Shown piece after piece: positions 1 to 5,301 of a stretch of DNA of 7,882 nucleotides. Position 1 is the first letter of the stretch. Every line of letters begins with the position of its first letter. The translations under genes were made by a program, and so were the position numbers. Under the pieces are notes generated by a model. It saw nothing but the letters and a program-made list of their open reading frames with translations, ran no database searches and had not been told where the DNA came from. Source of the stretch: an uncultured Eubacteriales bacterium (GTDB lineage Bacteria; Bacillota; Clostridia; Oscillospirales; Acutalibacteraceae); contig CAKVBG010000049.1 of assembly GCA_934725345.1 (NCBI GenBank), positions 1 to 7,882 of the forward strand, given 5' to 3'.

Positions 1-447
1 GACTATGAGTTAGACGTTACACCTGTAGAAATTACAGAAAATTTAGCAAATAAAAATGTTAAGTATATCGTGGATATAAACTTGTTAGAAAATGGTCAAG
101 CAGTTAAAATTAGTGATACTAAAATGAAAGTAAAAATTGCATTGCCGGAAGACTTAAAAGGATTTAACAAATATGAAGTAGTATATATTTCAGATAATGA
201 AATAAAAGAAACAATACCCGCAACAATAGAAGACGGATACATAGTATTTGAAACATCACATTTAAGTCAATATGGAATTATAGCAACAAATGTTGAAGAA
301 AAAACTGGACAAGTTAATAATACTGAAACAGTCAATCCTAAAACCGGAGACAATAGCAATTTATTTTTATGGACTTCTTTATTTGCAATAAGTGCACTGT
401 CGGTGCTGGGAATAACCGTTTACAAGAAGAAAAAATCTATAGTTTAA
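1..447 (+). CDS. Sortase-anchored surface protein, C-terminal part (5' end outside window)
   Basis: The reading frame is open from base 1 to the TAA at 445-447, so this is the last 148 codons of a longer gene; the GTG at 70 is internal and has no ribosome binding site. The end has the three-part cell-wall sorting signal. It has an NPKTGD motif (an LPXTG-type variant), then a hydrophobic segment of about 20 residues (LFLWTSLFAISALSVLGITV), then a basic tail, YKKKKSIV. By family knowledge a sortase cleaves between T and G and links the protein to peptidoglycan. The residues before the signal alternate polar and aliphatic positions as in a beta-rich extracellular domain, ending in a short Thr/Asn/Glu linker. 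I do not recognise the domain and cannot name the ligand or enzyme activity. The class of sortase that reads NPKTG here is not shown in the window. Confidence 0.85.
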   Translation, partial: DYELDVTPVEITENLANKNVKYIVDINLLENGQAVKISDTKMKVKIALPEDLKGFNKYEVVYISDNEIKETIPATIEDGYIVFETSHLSQYGIIATNVEEKTGQVNNTETVNPKTGDNSNLFLWTSLFAISALSVLGITVYKKKKSIV

Positions 448-463
448 TTTTAAATAAAAAATC

Positions 464-493
464 GGGCTTGCTAATTTAGTGAGCCCCTTATTT
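464..493 (+). terminator. Rho-independent terminator after the surface protein gene
   Basis: A 9-bp stem (GGGCTTGCT with AGTGAGCCC, two G-U pairs) closes a 5-base loop, 17 bases after the stop codon. The U tract behind it is short and interrupted (CTTATTT), so termination may be moderate. Confidence 0.7.
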
Positions 494-503
494 CCCCCTT
501 TAA

Positions 504-650
<147 letters not shown>

Positions 651-815
651 ATAAAACCTGCTATAATGGTCTTTACCGTACATAGTTAATTCTGTGTCTA
701 TAAGAGCCATGTCAAAGTATTTAAAAAACAATGAAATAGATATTAGACAAACAGCTTTATATATAGAATTTTGACAATTCTTTATTTAGTAGGAATATAT
801 AAATTTGTGTTTGTA

Positions 816-824
816 TGATATAAT
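816..824 (+). promoter_or_regulatory. Likely recD2 promoter, extended -10 element
   Basis: TGATATAAT is a perfect extended -10 (TG at 816-817, TATAAT at 819-824), about 30 bases upstream of the recD2 start, giving a leader of roughly 25 bases. There is no good -35 at the usual distance. A TTGACA at 771-776 is too far upstream to pair with it. Confidence 0.5.
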
Positions 825-855
825 TCCGATATAAATATGTTTCGGAGCTGAAAGA

Positions 856-3003
856 ATGGACAAAGTAGAAGGAGTAGTAGAAAGAATAACTTATCAAAAC
901 GAAGAAAGCGGTTATGGAGTAATAAAAATCAGGGCTAACGGCTTTTCTGAACTTTTGACTTTAACCGGAAAATTTGTAGAAATGAATATCGGTACAGTAA
1001 TTGAAGCAAACGGGGATTTCGTAGTAAATAAAAAGTTTGGTAAACAGTTCTGCGTTAAAGAATATAGGGAGAGTTTACCTGCAAGTATTTATGGAATTGA
1101 AAAATATTTAGGCAGCGGTCTTATCGAAGGAATTGGACCTAAATTTGCAAAACAAATTGTAAGTAAATTCGGGAAAGACACGATAAACATAATCGAAAAC
1201 GATCCCATGAAGCTTCTTACCATTCCTAAAATGGGAGAAAAAAGAACTCGCTCGATTATCAATTCATGGAAACGCCATAAAAATATAAAAAACTTGATGA
1301 TATTCTTAAGCGACTGCAGTGTCTCGACTTCCCTAGCTCATAAAATTTACAAAGTCTATGGCGAAGAAAGTACTAAAAAATTAAGAGAAAATCCGTACGG
1401 AATAGTTGATGATATATATGGTGTTGGGTTTAAAACTGCAGACTTAATTGCTAAAAAATTAGGTATTTCTACAGAATCATACGATAGGTGCAGAGCGGGA
1501 ATTTTTCATATTTTAAATCAGTTTTCAAAGGATGGTCATTGCTATACTTCTCTAGAGGATTTAGTAAATAAAAGTGCAAAATTGCTTGGTATTCCTGAAC
1601 ATATTGTTGTTATGACGTTTAGTCATTTACGAGATATAAAAGAACTGATTTGCGAAGATAAAGATAAAATTATATATCTTCCCCCTTTTTACCATTCAGA
1701 AATTGGAGCGGCTAGAAGAATCTATGAAATTTCTTTGGCTTCAAAATCTGGCAACAATATAGATTTTGAAAAAATTCTAGAAATAATACAAAAAACATGT
1801 GATATAAAGTACGATGAAACTCAAATTTCAGCCATAAAAACGGCACTCTCTTCTAAATTTAGTGTTATCACCGGAGGACCGGGTGTTGGTAAAACCACAA
1901 TCACCAAAGCTATAATCAGTATTTTTGAATTAATGGGTAAAGAAATAGTTCTAGCGGCACCAACGGGCAGAGCTGCTAAACGGATGGCGGAAACCTGTGA
2001 AATCCCAGCAAGTACAATTCACAGACTCCTCGAAGGCGATCGCAAAGGAAAATTTGGCAAAAATGAAGAAAACAAATTAGAGGGAGACGTAATAATAATT
2101 GACGAATGCTCAATGATAGACGTTATCCTAATGTATAACCTTCTCAAAGCTATCCCCAACGAAATGACAGTAATTCTTATCGGAGATTCAGACCAATTGC
2201 CTTCAGTAGGTGCAGGCAACGTTTTAAATGATATAATTAACTCTAAAGTTGTGCCCGTTATAAAATTAAGTAAAATCTATCGTCAGGCGGAGTCCAGCAA
2301 AATAATAACTAACTCACATAAAATAAATTTAGGTCAAATCCCTGATTTGTCAAATAAAAACAGCTCTGATTTTTTCTTCATAAACAATGAAAATCCTGAA
2401 GATATAGTTTCCAAAATAAAAGAACTGTGCTCTAAAAGACTACCTAAAACCTATAAAATTGATCCAGCTGCTGATATACAACTCCTATCGCCTATGAAAA
2501 GAGGGCTACTCGGAACTGAAAATTTAAACGCAGAACTTCAGTCAGTACTAAACGATAATCCCTTATTTATAAAACGGGGTACAAACAAATATAAGCTTGG
2601 CGATAAGGTCATGCAGATTAAAAATAATTACGATAAAAACATATTCAATGGAGATATCGGTTTCATAAAACACATAGATTTGGACGAAAACACAATAGAA
2701 GTAGATTTCGATGGCAATTTGGTTGAGTATTCATATCAAGAACTAGACGAGCTTGTGCTTTCATATGCCATTACCATACATAAATCGCAAGGTGGAGAAT
2801 TTCCTATTGTGATAATTCCCGTACATTTCCAAAGTATTATGATGCTTCAAAGAAACTTGATTTATACAGGAGTCACAAGAGCGAAAAGGATTCTTATTTT
2901 GATTGGAAGCCCTAGAGCTCTAAGATATGCTATAAAAAATAATGTTTCCCAAAACAGAAGGACTCTTCTAAAAGAAAAGTTAGTTAATAAATTTAATACA
3001 TAA
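856..3003 (+). CDS. recD2: RecD2-type ATP-dependent 5'-3' DNA helicase
   Basis: This is a superfamily 1B DNA helicase of the RecD2 (YrrC) group, found in bacteria that use RecD without RecBC and linked to replication-fork and mismatch-repair work. At 715 residues it is slightly shorter than many family members. The N-terminal ~80 residues look like the usual OB-like domain. Helix-hairpin-helix segments follow near residues 86-106 (GLIEGIGPKFA), 121-130 and 187-204 (IYGVGFKTADLIA). Helicase motifs come in order: Walker A GGPGVGKT at 340-347, Walker B DECSMID at 416-422, motif III GDSDQLPSVGAGN, motif IV YRQ at 475-477, an SH3-like GDKVMQ region near 582, and C-terminal motifs TIHKSQGGE (640-648) and TGVTRAKR (671-678). 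The ATG follows GGAG at a normal distance. The gene is intact, but its last 50 codons recur at 4939-5091 and in diverged form at 3479-3568. Confidence 0.95.
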   Translation: MDKVEGVVERITYQNEESGYGVIKIRANGFSELLTLTGKFVEMNIGTVIEANGDFVVNKKFGKQFCVKEYRESLPASIYGIEKYLGSGLIEGIGPKFAKQIVSKFGKDTINIIENDPMKLLTIPKMGEKRTRSIINSWKRHKNIKNLMIFLSDCSVSTSLAHKIYKVYGEESTKKLRENPYGIVDDIYGVGFKTADLIAKKLGISTESYDRCRAGIFHILNQFSKDGHCYTSLEDLVNKSAKLLGIPEHIVVMTFSHLRDIKELICEDKDKIIYLPPFYHSEIGAARRIYEISLASKSGNNIDFEKILEIIQKTCDIKYDETQISAIKTALSSKFSVITGGPGVGKTTITKAIISIFELMGKEIVLAAPTGRAAKRMAETCEIPASTIHRLLEGDRKGKFGKNEENKLEGDVIIIDECSMIDVILMYNLLKAIPNEMTVILIGDSDQLPSVGAGNVLNDIINSKVVPVIKLSKIYRQAESSKIITNSHKINLGQIPDLSNKNSSDFFFINNENPEDIVSKIKELCSKRLPKTYKIDPAADIQLLSPMKRGLLGTENLNAELQSVLNDNPLFIKRGTNKYKLGDKVMQIKNNYDKNIFNGDIGFIKHIDLDENTIEVDFDGNLVEYSYQELDELVLSYAITIHKSQGGEFPIVIIPVHFQSIMMLQRNLIYTGVTRAKRILILIGSPRALRYAIKNNVSQNRRTLLKEKLVNKFNT

Positions 3004-3047
3004 AACGATATAACTTGCTGAAAAAAATAGCAGGTGTATCATTCGAT
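2848..3047 (+). repeat. Direct repeat copy 1: recD2 3' end plus downstream flank
   Basis: The last ~50 codons of recD2 and 44 bases beyond the stop recur at 4936-5135. By eye I count about 9 substitutions and two single-base indels (in the flank) over ~198 bases, roughly 95% identity. The coding parts align without gaps at a constant offset of 2088 bases. Confidence 0.9.
3013..3035 (+). terminator. Weak hairpin after recD2
   Basis: ACTTGCT and AGCAGGT form a 7-bp stem around an A-rich loop, 9 bases after the recD2 stop. There is no clear U tract, so termination is doubtful. The same hairpin, slightly altered, follows the repeated tail at 5101-5122. It lies between recD2 and a convergent regulator gene. 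Confidence 0.35.
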
Positions 3048-3064
3048 TTATTACGAAATAACAA

Positions 3065-3307
3065 TTACTTCAATTCTTGCTCGAGGTTATTAAATTCATC
3101 AGAATCAAAAAATTCGCATAATGTAATGTCTATTCCGTCACAGATCATTTTTATAGTTAAAATTTTAGGATTGCAACTTTTTCCATACATTATATTTTTT
3201 AATGACGAAGGTGATATTCCTGAAATTTCAGCTAATTTATTAATGGTAATGTTGTTCTTAAAACATAGATACTTAATTCTTGCTTTAATTGCACCGATCG
3301 TGTTCAT
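3065..3307 (-). CDS. Small XRE/Cro-type helix-turn-helix regulator (80 aa)
   Basis: This is a single-domain DNA-binding protein of the XRE/Cro-C1 family. The helix-turn-helix spans about residues 18-44 (NNITINKLAEISGISPSSLKNIMYGKS). It is followed by NPKILTIKMICDGI and LCEFFD, the last helices typical of the compact 75-80 residue members common in Clostridia. I chose the ATG at 3307 because GGAG lies 9 bases upstream; an in-frame ATG at 3322 contains that GGAG and has no site of its own. There is no extra domain, so it likely acts as a dimeric repressor or as a partner in a larger switch; its target is unknown. It is convergent with recD2, with about 60 bases between the stops. It is the first of a run of minus-strand regulators in the zone between the two recD2 tails. 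Confidence 0.85.
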   Translation of the reverse strand: MNTIGAIKARIKYLCFKNNITINKLAEISGISPSSLKNIMYGKSCNPKILTIKMICDGIDITLCEFFDSDEFNNLEQELK

Positions 3308-3390
3308 AAAAATCAACTCCATAAGTCTTGATAGCTTATAGAGTATAGTATTGTGCTTGAAATTATAGGCTATGTATGATACTATTAGTG

Positions 3391-3490
3391 TTATGCACAG
3401 CCCATAAATAAATTTAATGGCATATTTAATATTTCGGCAAATTTTTCTCTAGTAAGTTGTAGATCTTCTCTTGGTGTTTTAAAATATGCG
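3391..3490 (-). pseudogene. Fragment of another helix-turn-helix regulator gene
   Basis: A minus-strand frame ending in the TAA at 3391-3393 reads KTPREDLQLTREKFAEILNM near 3426-3482. The pattern LxLTREKFAEILNMPLN resembles the first two helices of an XRE-type helix-turn-helix. The recognition helix and everything after it are missing: the frame runs through MGCA to a stop. There is no start codon or ribosome binding site in front; instead the sequence runs into a diverged recD2 tail on the other strand near 3480-3490. The position of that junction suggests a recombination point. Recognition rests on about 20 residues, so the family call is tentative. Confidence 0.45.
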
Positions 3491-3568
3491 GTCGAAAATA
3501 ACATTTCTAATGAACTAAAAAGCCTTTTAAAGAAAAGATTGATAAAAAAATTTAAGCAAGACTCTTGA
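3479..3568 (+). pseudogene. Diverged second copy of a recD2 3' end
   Basis: Read on the plus strand to the TGA at 3566-3568, this stretch gives LKYAVENNISNELKSLL and then KKRLIKKFKQDS. It aligns without gaps to the end of the intact RecD2 (LRYAIKNNVSQNRRTLL then KEKLVNKFNT), with about 12 of 27 residues identical and most others conservative. No helicase motif remains and there is no start, so it is a remnant. Its low identity, compared with ~95% for the copy at 4939-5091, means it came from another recD2 lineage or has been here much longer. A proper terminator overlaps its end, as expected for a natural gene end. Confidence 0.65.
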
Positions 3569-3580
3569 TTTAGTCTTGCT
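3555..3580. terminator. Hairpin terminator between a recD2 tail and a regulator gene
   Basis: AGCAAGAC and GTCTTGCT form a perfect 8-bp stem with a 10-base loop, followed on the plus strand by AATTTTAA. It overlaps the end of the diverged recD2 tail and lies just beyond the stop of the regulator at 3585-3920, so it may serve transcripts from both sides. Confidence 0.65.
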
Positions 3581-3584
3581 AATT

Positions 3585-3920
3585 TTAATCTTCAAAGTTG
3601 TTATTGGCTACAACTTCAGCTAACTGAATAATCAAACCTATTTGTTTAGAGGTACATTTACTTATTAATCTTGATAAATCATCATTTAATACTTCTCGAG
3701 ATTTATAACATACACCACTTAACAGAATATCAGGGGAAACCTCCAAAGCATTAGTTATACGAATTAATGCGGGTAGTCCTAATTTTGTTGTGCCACCCTC
3801 TATATGTGCTATATGAACTGTAGATAAGTTACTCATCTCAGCAAGCTGTTCTTGTTTTAAGTTTTTATTATGACGTTCTTTTGCGATTCTTCTTCCAATA
3901 GCTTTGTAATCTATTTTCAA
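3585..3920 (-). CDS. XRE/Cro-type helix-turn-helix regulator (111 aa, TTG start)
   Basis: The N-terminal half is a typical Cro/C1-type domain: IGRRIAKERHNKNLKQEQLAEMS (from residue 8), then LSTVHIAHIEGGTTKLGLPALIRIANAL-type helices with the DNA-binding unit at about residues 20-41, ending at VSPDILL. The remaining ~45 residues are charged and helical without a known domain, perhaps a dimerisation tail. The start is TTG at 3920; AAGGTGGTG lies 7-8 bases upstream and there is no nearby ATG in frame (the next Met is residue 29). TTG use implies modest translation. It most resembles immunity-repressor-like regulators of phages and integrative elements, but such domains are also common in chromosomal genes. 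Upstream is a perfect 12-bp inverted repeat that could be its operator. Confidence 0.88.
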   Translation of the reverse strand: MKIDYKAIGRRIAKERHNKNLKQEQLAEMSNLSTVHIAHIEGGTTKLGLPALIRITNALEVSPDILLSGVCYKSREVLNDDLSRLISKCTSKQIGLIIQLAEVVANNNFED

Positions 3921-3931
3921 AACTACACCAC

Positions 3932-3981
3932 CTTATAAATTTTTGAAATTTGCTTATATAGGTAATTGTAAAATTTATAAG
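3932..3981. promoter_or_regulatory. Operator-like 12-bp inverted repeat
   Basis: CTTATAAATTTT (3932-3943) and AAAATTTATAAG (3970-3981) are perfect reverse complements with 26 bases between them. The left arm lies directly in front of the ribosome binding site of the regulator at 3585-3920. The right arm overlaps the -35 of a promoter pointing the other way. The arms are AT-rich, but 12 matching bases are unlikely to be chance. Confidence 0.5.
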
Positions 3982-3994
3982 TATGCGATATAAT
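3966..3994 (+). promoter_or_regulatory. Consensus-like promoter pointing into an antisense gene
   Basis: TTGTAA (3966-3971) and TATAAT (3989-3994) are separated by 17 bases, the ideal spacing. Transcription would begin near 4001 on the plus strand, opposite to the regulator gene at 4029-4367. No plus-strand gene follows until 4497. Confidence 0.45.
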
Positions 3995-4028
3995 GTTTAA
4001 TATAGGAATACTATCCTAAATTAAGCAT

Positions 4029-4367
4029 TTAAGTTTTACATGCCTTTGTAAATTCATTGATGATATTTAAAAGCGAATTTTGGTGTTCGGGCGATAGTAT
4101 TCTGAAATTACTTATTATTTTATACTCAGTTTTATTTAAATTGCATTCTTTAGTTATTTCGGCTTTATTTCTTATATCCGTGTGTTCTACTATATAGTCA
4201 ATAGATACCCTGAAATAGTCGGACATCTTTTTTAGTGTACTTATATCTGGTTCTATATTATGATTTTCGTATTTGTTTACTGATTGCTGACTCATACCAA
4301 TGACATCGCCTAAAGCCTGTTGACTTATTCCTTTTTCTTCTCTCAATATTCTTATATTTCTTAGCAT
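4029..4367 (-). CDS. XRE/Cro-type helix-turn-helix regulator (112 aa)
   Basis: The N-terminus is a clear Cro/C1-type DNA-binding domain: LRNIRILREEKGISQQALGDVIG, then MSQQSVNKYENHNIEP and ISTLKKMSDYFRVSIDYIVEHTD. The helix-turn-helix is at about residues 13-34 and the domain ends near residue 62. This layout, including the YFxVSxDYxxxxTD ending, is common in phage and integrative-element repressors of Firmicutes. The last ~45 residues are predicted helical (ISNFRILSPEHQNSLLNIINEF) and probably mediate oligomerisation. The ATG is preceded by AAGGAG at 8 bases. It is divergent from the small gene at 4497-4724, and the ~130 bases between them hold two perfect palindromes, the usual arrangement for a repressor controlling itself and its neighbour. 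No protease or peptidase domain is fused to it. Confidence 0.9.
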   Translation of the reverse strand: MLRNIRILREEKGISQQALGDVIGMSQQSVNKYENHNIEPDISTLKKMSDYFRVSIDYIVEHTDIRNKAEITKECNLNKTEYKIISNFRILSPEHQNSLLNIINEFTKACKT

Positions 4368-4391
4368 ACAATTATCTCCTTGTGGATTTAG

Positions 4392-4414
4392 AATAACAAA
4401 ATTTTATTGTTATT
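4392..4414. promoter_or_regulatory. Operator-like palindrome 1
   Basis: AATAACAA (4392-4399) and TTGTTATT (4407-4414) are perfect 8-bp arms around 7 bases. The site lies 25-47 bases upstream of the regulator start at 4367, where its promoter should be. Confidence 0.5.
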
Positions 4415-4426
4415 TAAAAATCCTAA

Positions 4427-4448
4427 AATTAGTTGTTTATAACTAATT
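4427..4448. promoter_or_regulatory. Operator-like palindrome 2
   Basis: AATTAGTT (4427-4434) and AACTAATT (4441-4448) are perfect 8-bp arms around 6 bases. The site lies about 50 bases upstream of the gene at 4497. Its sequence differs from palindrome 1, so two proteins, or one protein with relaxed specificity, could bind. Confidence 0.5.
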
Positions 4449-4496
4449 CTGGTTGTTCTCATCTACTAATATGAGTTGTCTTAAGGAGGAATAAAT

Positions 4497-4724
4497 ATGA
4501 AAAATAAAAAAGAACTAATGAATAACATTATAGAAACAAATGTCGAAAACATCTTTGAATTGTTTTATAGTCTTATGAAGGGGGATATAGATTTAGAAAA
4601 TTTGAGTGATGAAGAAAAAATCATTGCACAATGCATAAAAAATGAATGCACCGATAACCATGGAGCTTTTCATGAACTATATTTTTCTTTAAAAAAAATA
4701 AGAAATAGCAAAACTAAAATGTAA
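4497..4724 (+). CDS. Small acidic protein of unknown function (75 aa)
   Basis: A very strong ribosome binding site (AAGGAGGA at 4483-4490) sits 6 bases before the ATG, so this is probably translated. I do not recognise the family. The protein looks fully helical, with no signal peptide or membrane segment: a helix around residues 5-28 (IIETNVENIFELFYSLMK), an acidic loop (DIDLENLSDEEK), a helix with two cysteines (IIAQCIKNECTD), and a last helix before a basic tail. It is divergent from the repressor-like gene at 4029-4367 across two palindromes, so it is probably a target of that regulator. The same frame stays open for another 44 codons after its TAA. Size and position fit small regulatory or antirepressor-like genes of integrative elements, but that is inference from context only. 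Confidence 0.7.
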   Translation: MKNKKELMNNIIETNVENIFELFYSLMKGDIDLENLSDEEKIIAQCIKNECTDNHGAFHELYFSLKKIRNSKTKM

Positions 4725-4757
4725 ATAATAGAGGTATACGAATATATTGTAAAAACT

Positions 4758-4859
4758 ATGTGCAGAAAAATGTTTTTTAATGCTCTTAAACTAGGAATGG
4801 TAGTAAGAAAAGCAAAAAATAAAAAATATTATTATACTTTTGAGGATAGTGAATTTTAA
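4758..4859 (+). CDS. Possible 33-residue ORF, or broken 3' part of the 4497 gene
   Basis: From ATG 4758 the frame encodes a very basic peptide with GMVVRKAKNKKYYYTFEDSEF at its end, with AKNKKYYYTF as its most distinctive part. It is in the same frame as the gene at 4497-4724: only the TAA at 4722-4724 separates them and the frame is otherwise open from 4497 to 4859. No convincing ribosome binding site precedes the ATG. It could be the C-terminal part of an originally ~120-residue protein cut by a nonsense mutation, or chance. I do not recognise the sequence. Confidence 0.3.
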   Translation: MCRKMFFNALKLGMVVRKAKNKKYYYTFEDSEF

Positions 4860-4887
4860 ATTAACTTAACTAGCAATATAAAAGGAC

Positions 4888-4921
4888 AATACTTGAAAAT
4901 CGTAGTATTATCTTTGTTTTC
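4888..4921 (+). terminator. Possible weak terminator
   Basis: AATACT (4888-4893) and AGTATT (4904-4909) form a 6-bp stem with a 10-base loop followed by ATCTTTGTTTTCT. The stem is AT-rich and weak, but it is correctly placed after the frame that ends at 4859 and just before the repeated recD2 tail. Confidence 0.35.
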
Positions 4922-4935
4922 TATATTAATTTAAA

Positions 4936-5135
4936 AAAAGAAACTCGATTTATACAGGAGTCACAAGAGCTAAAAGGATTCTTATTTTAATTGGAAACCC
5001 TAGAGCTCTAAGATATGCTATAAAAAATAATGTTTCCCAAAATAGAAAAACTCTTCTAAAAGAAAAGTTAATTAATAAATTTAATACATAAAACGATATA
5101 AATTGCTGAAAAAATAGCAGGTTGTATCATTCGAT
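4936..5135 (+). repeat. Direct repeat copy 2: duplicated recD2 3' end plus flank
   Basis: This is the second copy of 2848-3047. The homology starts abruptly within an A-run at ~4936 and ends at the shared ATTCGAT (5129-5135). It covers the final 50 recD2 codons, the stop, the spacer and the small hairpin. Together with copy 1 it brackets a ~1.9 kb segment that holds all the helix-turn-helix genes. Confidence 0.9.
4939..5091 (+). pseudogene. Truncated recD2 3' end (50 codons)
   Basis: In frame, this encodes IYTGVTRAKRILILIG and then NPRALRYAI through to NKFNT and a TAA. It is nearly identical to residues 666-715 of the intact helicase, differing at Leu-Ser, Ser-Asn, Arg-Lys and Val-Ile positions. 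The rest of the helicase is absent and there is no start codon or promoter, so it is non-functional. The open frame has been kept without indels, so the copy is either young or was recently exchanged with the intact gene. It is probably the displaced original tail, or a tail brought in and left by an insertion. Confidence 0.88.
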
Positions 5136-5181
5136 ATCTATTCCCCTTTCCTTTTATTTTAGGTTGCTTTTTTACTTAACT

Positions 5182-5199
5182 CTGTTTATTTGTAAACAG
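5182..5199. repeat. Small inverted repeat
   Basis: CTGTTTA and TAAACAG form a perfect 7-bp stem with a 4-base loop. No U tract follows on either strand, so it is not a clear terminator. It may be a protein-binding dyad or chance. Confidence 0.3.
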
Positions 5200-5220
5200 C
5201 AATACTTTGTGAAAACTATT

Positions 5221-5276
5221 CGAGGAGTAATATCTTGCAAAATCTCAGTTGATATTACTCTACTCGATATTTTTTT
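5221..5276 (+). terminator. Strong rho-independent terminator
   Basis: GAGTAATATC (5225-5234) pairs perfectly with GATATTACTC (5251-5260), and CGAG (5221-5224) pairs with CTCG (5263-5266) across a 2-base bulge. ATAT and six T follow on the plus strand. No plus-strand gene other than the duplicated recD2 tail precedes it, so it may be the original recD2 terminator. It may also block readthrough into the convergent protease gene. Confidence 0.75.
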
Positions 5277-5301
5277 AAAATTATAAAAAGTTTTTCAAAT
5301 A

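Noticed and set aside
771..776. Perfect TTGACA upstream of recD2
   Set aside because: It is 42 bases from the good -10 at 819-824, and nothing close to TATAAT lies 17 bases downstream (AATATA or TATATA only). It may be chance or a weak second promoter.
2019..2219. Minus-strand 66-codon frame
   Set aside because: It is antisense within recD2 over the Walker B and motif III region; its composition mirrors the helicase codons.
3065..3322. Longer form of the first regulator starting at ATG 3322
   Set aside because: The GGAG just after that ATG fits as the ribosome binding site of ATG 3307, and the extra five residues are not part of the usual domain.
3015..3341. Plus-strand 108-codon frame
   Set aside because: It lies antisense over the helix-turn-helix gene at 3065-3307, which has a clear family signature and a ribosome binding site; this frame has neither.
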